From Sphingomonas melonis (GTDB taxonomy: Bacteria > Pseudomonadota > Alphaproteobacteria > Sphingomonadales > Sphingomonadaceae), in NCBI RefSeq assembly GCF_013409985.1, contig NZ_JACCBY010000007.1, forward strand, positions 1 to 64,000: a stretch of 64,000 bases of DNA. Direction: 5' to 3'. The notes below the pieces were generated by a model, which did not search any database, was not told where the DNA came from, and saw nothing but the letters and a program-made list of their open reading frames with translations. Every line of letters starts with the position of its first letter. Positions within the stretch are counted from its first letter, which is position 1. Positions 8,929 through 17,887 of this stretch are shown here, piece after piece. Both the position numbers and the translations under genes were made by a program.

Positions 8929-9731
8929 TTGAAAGCGGGTAGGGCAGCGGCATGCCCCGCCCCCGCAAGCCTGCCAGCCTGTTTCGCTACTTTAACTCGT
9001 CACCTGAGGTGATCCGGTTGGTGGTGCTGATGTACGTGCGCTTTCCCCTGTCGCTGCGGAACGTGGAGGACCTGCTGTTCGAGCGGGGGATCGACATCTG
9101 CCACGAGACAGTGCGCCTCTGGTGGAACAGGTTCGGGCCGATGTTCGCCAGCGATATCCGCCAACAGCGTGTCAGCCGGATGCGCGGCTTTCGCCATTGG
9201 CGATGGCATTTGGATGAGATGTACGTGAAGCTGAACGGCGAGATGGTCTACCTGTGGAGAGCGGTCGATCATTAAGGCGAGGTGCTGGAAAGCTACGTCA
9301 CCAAGTCCCGTGACAAGGCGGCGGCCCTGACCTTCATGAGGAAGGCGCTGAAGCGTCATGGTTCGCCCTCAAAGATCACTACCGACGGTCTGCGCAGCTA
9401 CGGCGCTGCAATGAATGAGCTGGGTTGCCGTGATCGGCAGGAGGTCGGTCGCTGGGCCAACAACCGGGTCGAGAACAGCCACCTGGCGTTCCGACGACGA
9501 GAGCGGGCGATGCTGAGGTTCCGGCAGATGAAGATGCTGCAAAAGTTCGCCTCTGTGCACGCCAACATCCACAACCACTTCAGCCTGGAACGACACCTCA
9601 TCGACCGACAGACCTATCGAGAGCGACGCTCCGCCGCACTGGCGGAGTGGCAGACGCTTGTCAGCTGAGGCTTGACCTCAAAAGACCATCCTTAACCTGC
9701 CGAGACGCGTTCGCATTAAACTGACAGCTCC
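8897..9731 (+). mobile_element. IS6-family insertion sequence, copy A (inactive)
   Basis: This is an 835-bp element. The left end is GGCTCCGTCAAACC and the right end, read inward, is GGAGCTGTCAG, an imperfect terminal inverted repeat as in the other two copies. It contains one transposase frame interrupted by a stop. The flanking 8-mers (ttctcatc left, ctgcacgt right) do not match, so no target duplication is preserved, consistent with a deletion or rearrangement next to the element. Confidence 0.88.
8952..9668 (+). pseudogene. IS6-family transposase with in-frame stop
   Basis: This is a 238-codon DDE transposase of the IS6 family, interrupted at codon 108 by TAA (9273-9275). The two sister copies have Glu there (DHEGEVLESYV). 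Upstream it has FRYFNSSPEVIRL and the first catalytic Asp region (WHLDEMYVKLNGEMV); downstream it has TTDGLRSYGAAM with the second Asp and NRVENSHLAFRRRER with the Glu. Apart from that codon it stays in frame, so inactivation looks recent. Confidence 0.88.
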
Positions 9732-9773
9732 CTGCACGTCGTTGATCGACGCGCGCGGCGCTCGGCGGAACGG

Positions 9774-10661
9774 GTGACCGGCAGCGTCCACCGATCTCCA
9801 TTTTGGGGAGGCGCCCTCGCACTCGCCGCCTCGACCCTCAGCACCGCAGCCGTCGCCAATATCTTCGCCGCTGATGGCCGAGACCCACGCCACTTCGTCG
9901 CGCCCGGAACGGCGGAGGCACGCCTGTTCCTGCCTGTCGGCAGCGTCACCGGCGACTTCACCTTGCGCAACTTACGCGCGCCCGGTGGCGTCAATTCAGG
10001 AGAGGGCACCGCCTTCATGGTCTCGCCCTGTTACGCGCTGACTGCCTATCACGTGCTGTTCGGCAGCGGCGCGCTGTCGTTAAACCCGATGGGGATTTAC
10101 CCGGTGACGCTGCGCTTTGGCGGCGATGCCAGCAGCCGGCCCGCGCTGTTGGTTAAAGGACGCGTACGTTTCTGGGGATCGACCGACCGCGCCGGGCCCG
10201 ATGTCGCACTGATCCTGCTCGACGGCTGTCCGGGCAAGCAGATCGGCTGGCTTGACCTTGCCGCGCCAGATCCCGCGATCGAAGTCACTCGCGTCGCCAT
10301 GCCCGGCTACGCGCACGATCGCAGCATGCGCCGCCTAAGCCTGCAATCCGATTGCCGCATCCACACCGCGCTACGCGCACGCGGCTGGTTGCTTCATGAT
10401 TGCGCCTCACGCGAGGGCGCGTCTGGCGCGCCGCTCCTCGCACAGCGTGGCGATCGTTACGTCGTCGTCGGGATCAACGCAGGTGAGTTCGACGCGCAGG
10501 CGGAGGTGCAGCCCGGCTTTTCCGTTGCGCGCGCCAACTGGGCAATAGGCACCGCCGTCCTGCGCGCCACCACGCGCCTGTCCGCGATGATCGTGCGCGA
10601 CCAACGACGCGCCGGCGTCACCAACCCGCTCGATACCCCATCATCCGGTTCCGGATCCTGA
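9774..10661 (+). CDS. Secreted trypsin-like serine protease
   Basis: This is a 295-residue protein with a hydrophobic export signal (about residues 10-30) and a chymotrypsin-fold catalytic triad: His93 in TAYHVLFG, Asp143 in GPDVALILL and Ser217 in EGASGAP. Cysteines at 86, 152, 194 and 210 could form two disulfides. The role is probably periplasmic or extracellular proteolysis; no substrate can be read from the sequence. The start is GTG 9774 with only a weak ribosome site. The IS6 right end lies 43 bases upstream, so the native promoter or a few N-terminal codons may have been replaced. GC is higher than in the flanking IS and TBDR genes. Confidence 0.8.
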   Translation: MTGSVHRSPFWGGALALAASTLSTAAVANIFAADGRDPRHFVAPGTAEARLFLPVGSVTGDFTLRNLRAPGGVNSGEGTAFMVSPCYALTAYHVLFGSGALSLNPMGIYPVTLRFGGDASSRPALLVKGRVRFWGSTDRAGPDVALILLDGCPGKQIGWLDLAAPDPAIEVTRVAMPGYAHDRSMRRLSLQSDCRIHTALRARGWLLHDCASREGASGAPLLAQRGDRYVVVGINAGEFDAQAEVQPGFSVARANWAIGTAVLRATTRLSAMIVRDQRRAGVTNPLDTPSSGSGS

Positions 10662-10812
10662 CTCTACGAACGCGCTCAAGCGATGACTCGCTCCGCCGGT
10701 GCTTTGGCGTCGGAACGCCGACACTATCGCTCCAGTACCGTTGCCCTGCCTCATCTGAACGGATAGCAGATTGCAGGGTACCCGCCAGTCTGCTGCGACG
10801 TCGAGGCTTGCG

Positions 10813-11046
10813 TCAAATGCTACTCTTAAGCCATCGCCGCAACTTTTTCCCCACTTCGTTGGAAAACGATGATGCCGCAAGGGAGCGGGAAAGTGTGGCG
10901 GCACTTATTTTTAAAGTAGTTGATAACGAACGTAATGACGTTTGAGACGCTACCAAACGGCATTGCACATCATGTGCAAGCTTCGAATCATACGTGCGCC
11001 GGGGTCGTCCAAGCGTCTTTTCTACTAATAGTGAATGGTTGCTCAT
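10813..11046 (-). CDS. Small putative helix-turn-helix protein
   Basis: This is a 77-residue frame with a GAGG ribosome site 5 bases before the ATG. The middle (SLRSLSTTLKISAATLSRSL, about residues 37-56) has the spacing of a helix-turn-helix, with a basic GRPRR segment before it and a basic tail (KKLRRWLK). I do not recognise a named family. It is the only plausible gene in the 730-base spacer before the large receptor. It could be a small regulator or a remnant of a larger one; chance coding cannot be excluded. Confidence 0.45.
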   Translation of the reverse strand: MSNHSLLVEKTLGRPRRTYDSKLAHDVQCRLVASQTSLRSLSTTLKISAATLSRSLAASSFSNEVGKKLRRWLKSSI

Positions 11047-11391
11047 GACGCCTCAAACAATCAGCAACTGCTGCGCCGTTCGTCTATACCTAAATAGTGA
11101 ACCGCTTTGAACGGGTCAGCGAGATTCCCAGCCAGAGAAGCCATGTGCTACGATCTGGTGCTTTAACAGCGTACGGGCAATTTGTTTCAGTTTATGGTCA
11201 CTCGTGCATGTCCCGAGGGGACTGCCACCTCAGCTAGCCGGTGTTACTTTTTTGCAACGCTCTTACGATCTTCGGAGCAGATATGGTAAATACGTCTGCC
11301 GTGTAACAGAGGCGACTTATTCCAATCGCAGAGGGCACCTTAAAGACGGTAAGCGCGCACAGGCTTGCTGCTTAAAGGGGTCAATCGAGAA
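11047..11391. promoter_or_regulatory. Spacer upstream of the Oar-like receptor
   Basis: This is 345 bases of moderate A/T content between the divergent small HTH gene and the receptor. It should hold both promoters. The only clear element is AAAGGGG about 11 bases before ATG 11392. I saw no strong palindromic operator. Confidence 0.35.
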
Positions 11392-14300
11392 ATGCGTACG
11401 AACCTGTTTCTGGGCGCGGCTGCGGTCGCGCTGATCATGCCGGCCGCGGTATCGGCACAGGAAACAACCGCTCAAATTCGTGGTACGATCACCAATGCTG
11501 GCGCTCCCGTAGTGGGCGCGACCGTTGTTGCGACTGACGTAGAGTCCGGTACGCGCTCGCAAAGCAGCTCCGGCACCGACGGCGGGTTCACCATCCCAGG
11601 TCTGCGGGCAGGCGGACCTTATACCGTTGAGGTCACCAGTCCCGAGGGCAACAAGACCATCACCGACATCTTCACGGTCGTTCAGCAGGCATATACCCTG
11701 CCGATCGAACTGGCGGCCACGGGTGATGCTGGCACCGGCGAAGACATTGTTATCACCGCATCTCGAATCCGCGGTGCTGGTGTCCAGTCCGATGGCCCGC
11801 AGACCGTACTTACCCAAGCTGACATCAGCAAGGTGGCGTCGGTAAACCGCGACATCCGCGATATCGAACGCCGCGATCCCTTTGCTTCACTCGATCTTTC
11901 TAACTCGGGTGAACGCGGCGGTGCCGTATCTTTCGCAGGCGTCAATCCACGGTTCAATCGTTTCACGATCAACGGCGTGACCGTCGGCGACCAGTTCGGT
12001 CTGAATCAGGACGCAAGTCCAACCGGGCGCGGGCCGGTGCCGTTCGACGCAATCGGCCAGGTGTCGGTCTCCGTTGCTCCCTATGATTTCAGGCAGGGCG
12101 GGTTCCAGGGCGGTGCTATCGACACTGTCCTACTCTCAGGTACCAACGAATTTCACGGCACCGGCTTCTACTCGCAGAATCGCGACGAACTCTCGGGTGA
12201 CAAAATCGGTTCGACGCGAACGATTTTGCCAAACTTCAAGTCTGAGACCTATGGCGCGACGCTGCGCGGCCCAATCATCAAGGACAAGCTGTTCTTCATG
12301 GTGTCGGCTGAGCGCAATACCGATCCCCGGCCCTTCGCGACCCAGTTCGGCCAGATTCCAGGCCTGACCCAAGGCCAAGTCGACAGCGTGGTTGCAACGG
12401 CCAACAATCGCTACAGCTATCAGCCCGGCGGCATCCTTTCAATCAACCGACGCAAAGACGAGAAGATCGTCGGCCGAATCGACTGGAACATCACCGATGG
12501 CCAACGACTGTCGGTCTCCTACATCAACGCCTTCGACACGTTGGACAGTCAGAACAACACCGCCGTCTCCAACGTCAGCCCGTCTTATGGGCTGCAATCT
12601 AACGCTTACGCGCTCACCGAGCTTTTGAAGGCTGGCATCGTTCAGCTGAACTCGGATTGGACGGACAATTTTTCGACGGAAGCGCGCGGCATCTACCGGT
12701 ACACCAAGCGTGGGCAGGAGCCGCTGCTCGGACGCGGCTTTGCTCAGTTCCGTGTTTGTACCGATGCTTTGACCGTCGGTTCGCTGACTGCCTGCAGCAC
12801 CGGTGCAACGGGCGGTGCTGCTGGCGCTCCTGTGATCGCCTTCGGACCGGATAATAACCGTCAGACCAATTCATTGTTCTTCGACACGTGGGCCGGATCG
12901 TTTCTCTCTCGCCTCCGCCTGAACAATCATGAGTTGAAGATGCTCGTTGAGTTCAACGAGAATCGGACATTTAACGACTTTGTACCGAACAGCTCTGGAA
13001 ATTACTATTTTGATTCCCTTGCTGATTATCAGGCGGGAAGGGCAAGCCAGCTGACGTACGCGCAACCGCGGAATGGTCCTGGCAGTGCAGCGGCGGACTT
13101 CCACTATGACCAGTGGACATTTGGCGTGCAGGATGACTGGCAGATCCGTGACAACCTGCAGCTGAGCTACGGCTTTCGCTGGGACTTGTACGGGATGCGA
13201 GATGCTCCGGTATACAACAATTTCTTTGCTGACCGATATAGTTTCCCCAACACCAAGACTTATAAGGGCCTTGAGATCTTTCAGCCTCGCGTCAGCTTCA
13301 ACTGGAAGCCGATCTCGCGCTTGACGATCCGTGGCGGTGGCGGCATCTTCGGTGGCGGATCGCCAGACATATATCTGTCGAACAGCTTCTCGAACACGCT
13401 GACTACAAATTCCGTGACCATCACGCGCGCTGCAGCTAGCGCTAACACGTGCACGGGTGGCGTTTCTGCGGCAGTTTGCAACGCTGCGTTAAACAACGTG
13501 AATGGTGCCGCCATACCGCAGGTGGTGCAGGATTACGCTGGCGCCGGATCGACGACGGCACAGTTCACCAATACCGGTGCCCTTGCCCGCGACTTTCGCC
13601 TGCCATCCTCCTACAAGGCAACCCTGTCGGCCGATTACCAGATCTTCGGAGTTAATTTTGGCGCGGATTATTATTTTTCGGCCGTAAAGGATGGTGTAGT
13701 TTTCACTGACATCCGGTCGCAGGTGGTTGGCACATTGCCCGACGGCCGGCCGCGCTACAACTCGATCAGCGCCAACGGGTTTTCGGACAACAATTACGAT
13801 ATCCTCCTCACCAACACGGGGAAGGGCCGCAGCCACATCGGCGTGGTGCGGTTTGACAAGGCATTCGATTGGGGCCTCTCGCTCGGCGGCAGCTATACGC
13901 TGCAGGATGTCCGGGATGTGTCTGCGGCGACGTCATCAACGATCAACTCCAACTATACCAACCAGGCCATGGCGGATCCTAATCTACCTGCGCTTGGCAC
14001 GTCGAACGACCAAACCACATGGCAGTTCAAGTACAATGTCGGCTTTGACCACGCCTTCTTCGGTGATTATCGCACAGTTGTGCAGCTGTTCGGTGAGACC
14101 CGTGCAGGCCGCCCCTACAGCCTGACGATGCAGCAGAGCGTCAACGGGCGCTCGCCTGTCTTCGGCACGCTGCTAAATAGCGACCGATATCTCGTCTACG
14201 TCCCCACGGGCATTGATGACCCGCGCGTCAGCTATGACAATCCTGCCACCCGTGACGCGTTCAACGCTTTCATCGACGGCACCAAGCTGAGCGACTACCG

Positions 14301-14676
14301 TGGGAAGATTGCTGCAAAAAACATCGTCCGTAACCGAGCATTTACTCGCATCGACCTTCATCTTGAACAAGAATTGCCCACCGGGCTTGGTGGTTCACGC
14401 ATTTCGATCTTCGCCGACATCAACAACCTGCCGAACTTGCTCAACAGCAAGTGGGGCGGCTTGCGCCAGCTAGGCTTCCCGTACACCGCCGCTGTAGTAC
14501 AGGTGCAGTGCTTAACGGCGCCAGCACCGACTGGAGCTACCGGGACCCCGGCTACGACGTCGACTCAGGCTTGTGCACAATATCGTTACTCGGGCTTCCG
14601 CTCGCCGAACGATGCCGTTCCGAACCTTACCGCATCGCTGTACGCTATTCGTGTTGGAGCGCGCTTTACCTTCTAA
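11392..14676 (+). CDS. Oar-like TonB-dependent receptor with carboxypeptidase-regulatory domain
   Basis: This is a 1094-residue outer-membrane receptor. It has a signal peptide (1-22, ending VSAQ), then a carboxypeptidase-regulatory-like beta-sandwich (about 25-110: AQIRGTITNAGAPVVGATV, SGTDGGFTIPGLRAGGPYTV), then the plug with DIVITASRIRGAGVQ and FTINGVTVGDQFGL, and a long barrel ending ARFTF. This order is that of Oar/OmpA-related TonB receptors. Oar in Myxococcus exports or imports proteinaceous cargo, and relatives in proteobacteria are poorly known. ATG 11392 is preferred to TTG 11365 because AAAGGGG precedes it and the signal peptide starts there. A secreted protease gene lies just upstream, so peptide uptake is a possible role (inference). 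Confidence 0.92.
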   Translation: MRTNLFLGAAAVALIMPAAVSAQETTAQIRGTITNAGAPVVGATVVATDVESGTRSQSSSGTDGGFTIPGLRAGGPYTVEVTSPEGNKTITDIFTVVQQAYTLPIELAATGDAGTGEDIVITASRIRGAGVQSDGPQTVLTQADISKVASVNRDIRDIERRDPFASLDLSNSGERGGAVSFAGVNPRFNRFTINGVTVGDQFGLNQDASPTGRGPVPFDAIGQVSVSVAPYDFRQGGFQGGAIDTVLLSGTNEFHGTGFYSQNRDELSGDKIGSTRTILPNFKSETYGATLRGPIIKDKLFFMVSAERNTDPRPFATQFGQIPGLTQGQVDSVVATANNRYSYQPGGILSINRRKDEKIVGRIDWNITDGQRLSVSYINAFDTLDSQNNTAVSNVSPSYGLQSNAYALTELLKAGIVQLNSDWTDNFSTEARGIYRYTKRGQEPLLGRGFAQFRVCTDALTVGSLTACSTGATGGAAGAPVIAFGPDNNRQTNSLFFDTWAGSFLSRLRLNNHELKMLVEFNENRTFNDFVPNSSGNYYFDSLADYQAGRASQLTYAQPRNGPGSAAADFHYDQWTFGVQDDWQIRDNLQLSYGFRWDLYGMRDAPVYNNFFADRYSFPNTKTYKGLEIFQPRVSFNWKPISRLTIRGGGGIFGGGSPDIYLSNSFSNTLTTNSVTITRAAASANTCTGGVSAAVCNAALNNVNGAAIPQVVQDYAGAGSTTAQFTNTGALARDFRLPSSYKATLSADYQIFGVNFGADYYFSAVKDGVVFTDIRSQVVGTLPDGRPRYNSISANGFSDNNYDILLTNTGKGRSHIGVVRFDKAFDWGLSLGGSYTLQDVRDVSAATSSTINSNYTNQAMADPNLPALGTSNDQTTWQFKYNVGFDHAFFGDYRTVVQLFGETRAGRPYSLTMQQSVNGRSPVFGTLLNSDRYLVYVPTGIDDPRVSYDNPATRDAFNAFIDGTKLSDYRGKIAAKNIVRNRAFTRIDLHLEQELPTGLGGSRISIFADINNLPNLLNSKWGGLRQLGFPYTAAVVQVQCLTAPAPTGATGTPATTSTQACAQYRYSGFRSPNDAVPNLTASLYAIRVGARFTF

Positions 14677-14727
14677 GACGCCAAAAGCCGGTTCATCTTG
14701 AGTGTGCCGGCTCGGCAGAATCTTTTT

Positions 14728-14950
14728 GATACTGTCAGACCGAAAGCCGCAGCTGGTATTGGGAGCGTGTTGGGGCGGGGCTATATCCCGCCCCGCAGGC
14801 TTGTCAGCCTTTCTCTGTACTACACGTCGGCACTTGAAGTTATCGGACTGGTGCTATGTACGTCCGCTTTCTGCCGTTGCCGCGAAACGTCAAAGATCTG
14901 CTAATTGAGCGCGATCCTGATTTCTGCCATGAGGCGGTGCGTCTGCATGC
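14728..14950 (+). mobile_element. Decayed IS6-family element (relic)
   Basis: From ACTGTCAGACC (14731) through GCTGGTATTG, GGGGCGGGG and on to about 14950, the sequence aligns with the left end and first ~60 transposase codons of the intact IS6 copies. Recognisable blocks are the GAAGTTATCGGACTGGTG stretch (pairing with gaggtgatccggttggtg), atgtacgt..gctttc, cgaaacgtcaaagatctgct and gatttctgccatgaggcggtgcg. Frameshifts and stops make it non-coding. Similarity fades after about 14950 and no right end was found. It is much older than the three full copies. Confidence 0.75.
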
Positions 14951-15166
14951 CGAAGGCCGGTGCCAACCGCGATGAACGACCGGCTGCTTTTGGATCGCCA
15001 CAAAGCGCTATTAAATGGCGGCTTCTGGGTCAGCCTAATTCGTACGGGACGGGCCGGCAGTCAGAGGCATGACTTAAATCCGCAAAAGCGCCGTCACCGC
15101 TGTGCAACGTCGGGGACCTAGGGCGTCGCTCAAAGCCACGAAGGCCTGAACGTCCCTGGGGGAACC

Positions 15167-15469
15167 ATGAAATTACTGAGTGTCAGCGTAGCCAGCGCGC
15201 TGCAGCTGCTCGCCTGTTCGTCTGCCTGTGCCCAGACGCTTGCTCCTCAGCCGGTGGTAGTTCCGACGGCAGATGAGATGACTGCTGCTGCACCGGACGA
15301 CACAATCGTTGTGACCGGCACCCGTGATCGCAGCCGGACGCAGTTCGACACCCTTGCACCAGTGGACGTGCTCTCCAGGCAGGCGATCGGATCCACGATC
15401 TCCAACGACCTGGCGGACACGCTGGCGCGGCTCTGTCAGACCAACGTGGCAGGCAGAGCAGAGAGCTGA
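15167..15469 (+). pseudogene. TonB-dependent receptor, N-terminal fragment truncated by IS6
   Basis: The signal peptide (to about SACAQ, residue 23) and the start of a TonB plug domain (DDTIVVTGTRDRSRTQFDTL, then DVLSRQAIGSTISNDLADTL) are clear. Native sequence ends at 15428, where the IS6 left end GGCTCTGTCAGACC begins. The last 13 codons are IS sequence. The remaining ~600-800 residues of the receptor are not found after the IS pair, so they were deleted rather than only interrupted. A purine-rich stretch (GGGGGAACC) precedes the ATG. It is non-functional as a receptor. Confidence 0.85.
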
Positions 15470-16268
15470 TATCGGCTTCGAATGAGCCGCAAATCGAGGG
15501 CACTGCCGCCTAGCCCGTTCCGGCGTTTCAACTCTTCGCCTGAGGTGATCCGGCTGGTCGTCATGATGTACGTGCGATTTCCGCTGTCGCTGCGGAATGT
15601 CGAGGATCTGCTGTTCGAGCGCGGCATCGACGTCTGCCATGAGACGGTGCGGATGTGGTGGAACAGGTTCGGGCCGATGTTCTCAGGCGAGGTGCGCCGC
15701 CGGCGGGTGAGCCGCATGCGCGGCTTTCGCCACTGGCGCTGGCACATCGACGAGATGTACGTGAAGCTGAACGGTGAGATGGTCTACCTGTGGCGTGCCG
15801 TTGATCACGAGGGGGAGGTACTGGAGAGCTACGTCACTAGGACGCGTGACAAGGCCGCCGCTCTTACGTTCATGAAGAAGACGCTGAAGCGCCACGGCCC
15901 GCCGGAGACGATCACCACCGATGGTCTGCGCAGCTATCGCGCTGCGATGAATGAGCTCGGCAACGCCAAGCGTCAGGAGGTTGGCCGCTGGGCCAATAAC
16001 CGGGTTGAGAACAGCCACCTGCCGTTCCGACGACGAGAGCGGGCGATGCTGCGGTTCCGGCAGATGAAGACGCTGCAGAAGTTCGCCTCGGTCCACGCCA
16101 ACGTCCACAACCACTTCAGCCTGGAACGCCACCTCGTCGACCGACAGACCTACAAGGAGCGACGCTCAGCTGCACTGGCTGAGTGGCAGATCCTTGTGAG
16201 CTAGGCGGCTACGCTCGAAGGCCAAGGTGCATCGTATGGAGACCGGTTCGCATAAGACTGACAGCACC
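15429..16268 (+). mobile_element. IS6-family insertion sequence, copy B
   Basis: This is an 840-bp element with imperfect terminal repeats: left GGCTCTGTCAGACC, right (read inward) GGTGCTGTCAGTCT. It carries an intact transposase. Left flank gctggcgc and right flank cgctgaag do not match. The right flank is exactly the 8 bases separating it from copy C. Confidence 0.9.
15482..16204 (+). CDS. IS6-family transposase (copy B)
   Basis: This is a 240-residue DDE transposase that catalyses replicative cointegrate formation. It shows an N-terminal HTH-like region (FRRFNSSPEVIRLVV, then RNVEDLLFERGIDVCHETVR), the first Asp in WHIDEMYVKL, the second Asp in TTDGLRSY and the Glu in NRVENSHLPF. It has no internal stop and the usual family length. 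It differs from copy C at many positions, so the pair is not a recent duplication. Confidence 0.93.
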   Translation: MSRKSRALPPSPFRRFNSSPEVIRLVVMMYVRFPLSLRNVEDLLFERGIDVCHETVRMWWNRFGPMFSGEVRRRRVSRMRGFRHWRWHIDEMYVKLNGEMVYLWRAVDHEGEVLESYVTRTRDKAAALTFMKKTLKRHGPPETITTDGLRSYRAAMNELGNAKRQEVGRWANNRVENSHLPFRRRERAMLRFRQMKTLQKFASVHANVHNHFSLERHLVDRQTYKERRSAALAEWQILVS

Positions 16269-16276
16269 CGCTGAAG

Positions 16277-17112
16277 GGCTCCGTCAAACCAAATGCACCT
16301 GCCGGTAATGAGCTCCGGGTAGGGTGCTCCGATGCCCCGCCCCCGTAAACCAGCGTCGCCGTTTCGCTATTTCAACTCGTCGCCCGAGGTGATCCGGCTG
16401 GTGGTGCTTATGTACGTGCGGTTTCCGCTGTCGTTGCGGAACGTGGAAGACCTTCTGTTCGAGCGTGGGATCGACATCTGCCATGAAATGGTGCGGCTGT
16501 GGTGGAACAGGTTCGGGCCGTTATTCGCCGGTGACATACGCCGTCAGCGGATCAATCGCATGCGGGGCTTTCGCCACTGGCGCTGGCATCTGGACGAGAT
16601 GTACGTGAAGCTGAACGGTGAGATGGTCTACCTGTGGCGGGCGGTGGATCATGAGGGCGAGGTGCTCGAAAGCTACGTTACCAGGAGCCGCGACAAGGCG
16701 GCAGCGCTCCGCTTCATGAAGAAGGCGCTAAAGCGTCACGGTTCACCAGATGCGATCACCACCGATGGTCTGCGCAGCTACGGTGCTGCCATGGACGAGC
16801 TTGGCTGTCGCGAGCGTCAGGAGATCGGCCGCTGGGCGAACAACCGGGTGGAAAACAGCCATTTGCCATTCCGACGACGAGAGCGGGCGATGCTGCGATT
16901 CAGACAGATGAAGACGCTACAGAAGTTCGCTTCCGTCCACGCCAACGTCCACAACCATTTCAGCCTAGAACGCCACCTCATCGATCGACAGACCTACAAG
17001 GAACGACGCTCCGCCGCGATGGCGGAGTGGCAGATCCTGGCAAGCTAGGCCGCCACGGTCAAAGACCGACGTGCATCATGTGGAGAGCGGTTCGCGTTAG
17101 ACTGACAGCACC
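16277..17112 (+). mobile_element. IS6-family insertion sequence, copy C
   Basis: This is an 836-bp element: left end GGCTCCGTCAAACC, right end (read inward) GGTGCTGTCAGTC. It lies in direct orientation 8 bases after copy B. The right flank gccacttg differs from the left flank cgctgaag. Its left end and leader resemble copy A more than copy B. High-GC sequence starts just after its right end. Confidence 0.9.
16332..17048 (+). CDS. IS6-family transposase (copy C)
   Basis: This is a 238-residue intact DDE transposase with the same blocks as its sisters (WHLDEMYVKL, TTDGLRSYGAAM, NRVENSHLPF). It is closest to the broken copy A, sharing the PRPRKPAS N-terminus. It appears able to work, so it could also mobilise copies A and B in trans if their ends are recognised. 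Confidence 0.93.
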   Translation: MPRPRKPASPFRYFNSSPEVIRLVVLMYVRFPLSLRNVEDLLFERGIDICHEMVRLWWNRFGPLFAGDIRRQRINRMRGFRHWRWHLDEMYVKLNGEMVYLWRAVDHEGEVLESYVTRSRDKAAALRFMKKALKRHGSPDAITTDGLRSYGAAMDELGCRERQEIGRWANNRVENSHLPFRRRERAMLRFRQMKTLQKFASVHANVHNHFSLERHLIDRQTYKERRSAAMAEWQILAS

Positions 17113-17228
17113 GCCACTTGCCGCTCTTGATCGCGCGTGCGTCCCAAGACCGGTCGCCTCCTCAACGATGCGCTGGCGAGCGCTTGCCAATCCTCGCACC
17201 GCCGATCGTCGCCAACCGGGACTCAGCC

Positions 17229-17735
17229 TCACGCCTCGTCGTGCGACAGCGCTGTGGTGGCGGCGGTACGGATCAGCGGCTTGCCGATCACCGGTCGTCC
17301 CGGTGGCCAGCGGCGGGCGATGCAGCGGCTCTTGGCGATGCGGGTGATCGTCACGGCATCGCCCTGGTTGCCGCCGAGGACGTGATAGGCCATTGCATCC
17401 TCGCCGACGTAGAAGCCGACATGGCCGCCGCCCGGCCGCGCAAACACCATGATGGCGCCGGGTGCCAGCCGGTCGGGGCGGAGCGCCTGGCCCCAGGCCG
17501 CCCAGGCCGTCGCCCGCACCACCAGCGGCGCGGCGGCGATGCCATCCTCGGCCAGACAGACGGCGACGAAGACGCCGCACCACGGCACGCTGTCCGCATT
17601 GTAGACCATGCCGAGCACCCGGGTGCCGAGCCGCTTCGCCCAGCCGAGGATCGTCGCGCTGTTGGCGGCACCCGCCGCCTCGCGCGTGCCGAGCTTGGCC
17701 CTTGCCGCCGCCAGCCATGCCGGATCCTTCGCCAC
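17229..17735 (-). CDS. TIGR02594-like CHAP/NlpC-type cysteine peptidase domain protein
   Basis: This is a 168-residue protein resembling the TIGR02594 family, which shares the cysteine-peptidase/amidase fold of CHAP and NlpC/P60 proteins and probably cuts peptidoglycan peptides. Cys53 in PWCGVFVA, His105 in GHVGFYVGE and Asn123 in LGGNQGD form the expected triad. GTG 17735 is chosen because GGGAGG lies 4 bases upstream and the family domain begins there (DPAWLAAARAKLGTRE). An upstream ATG (17810) would add 25 Ala/Pro-rich residues. There is no clear signal peptide, as in several phage- or endolysin-like members. It is the first high-GC gene after the IS block. Confidence 0.75.
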   Translation of the reverse strand: MAKDPAWLAAARAKLGTREAAGAANSATILGWAKRLGTRVLGMVYNADSVPWCGVFVAVCLAEDGIAAAPLVVRATAWAAWGQALRPDRLAPGAIMVFARPGGGHVGFYVGEDAMAYHVLGGNQGDAVTITRIAKSRCIARRWPPGRPVIGKPLIRTAATTALSHDEA

Positions 17736-17887
17736 TCGTCCTCCCGCGCTGCCGCCCGTCCTTATCGGCGCAGCGGCGTGCGGTGAAGCCGGGGCAACCC
17801 ACTGCGCCAAATTAGGACTTCGTTAACCGTAGATCGCGCCGGGCGGCGCGGCGGCGGTGCGCTATCGATCGCGGCAGGAGGCGGATC

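Noticed and set aside
9273..9275. Recoding (selenocysteine or programmed read-through) at the transposase stop
   Set aside because: The codon is TAA, not TGA, and the sister copies have a normal Glu codon, so simple mutation is the better explanation.
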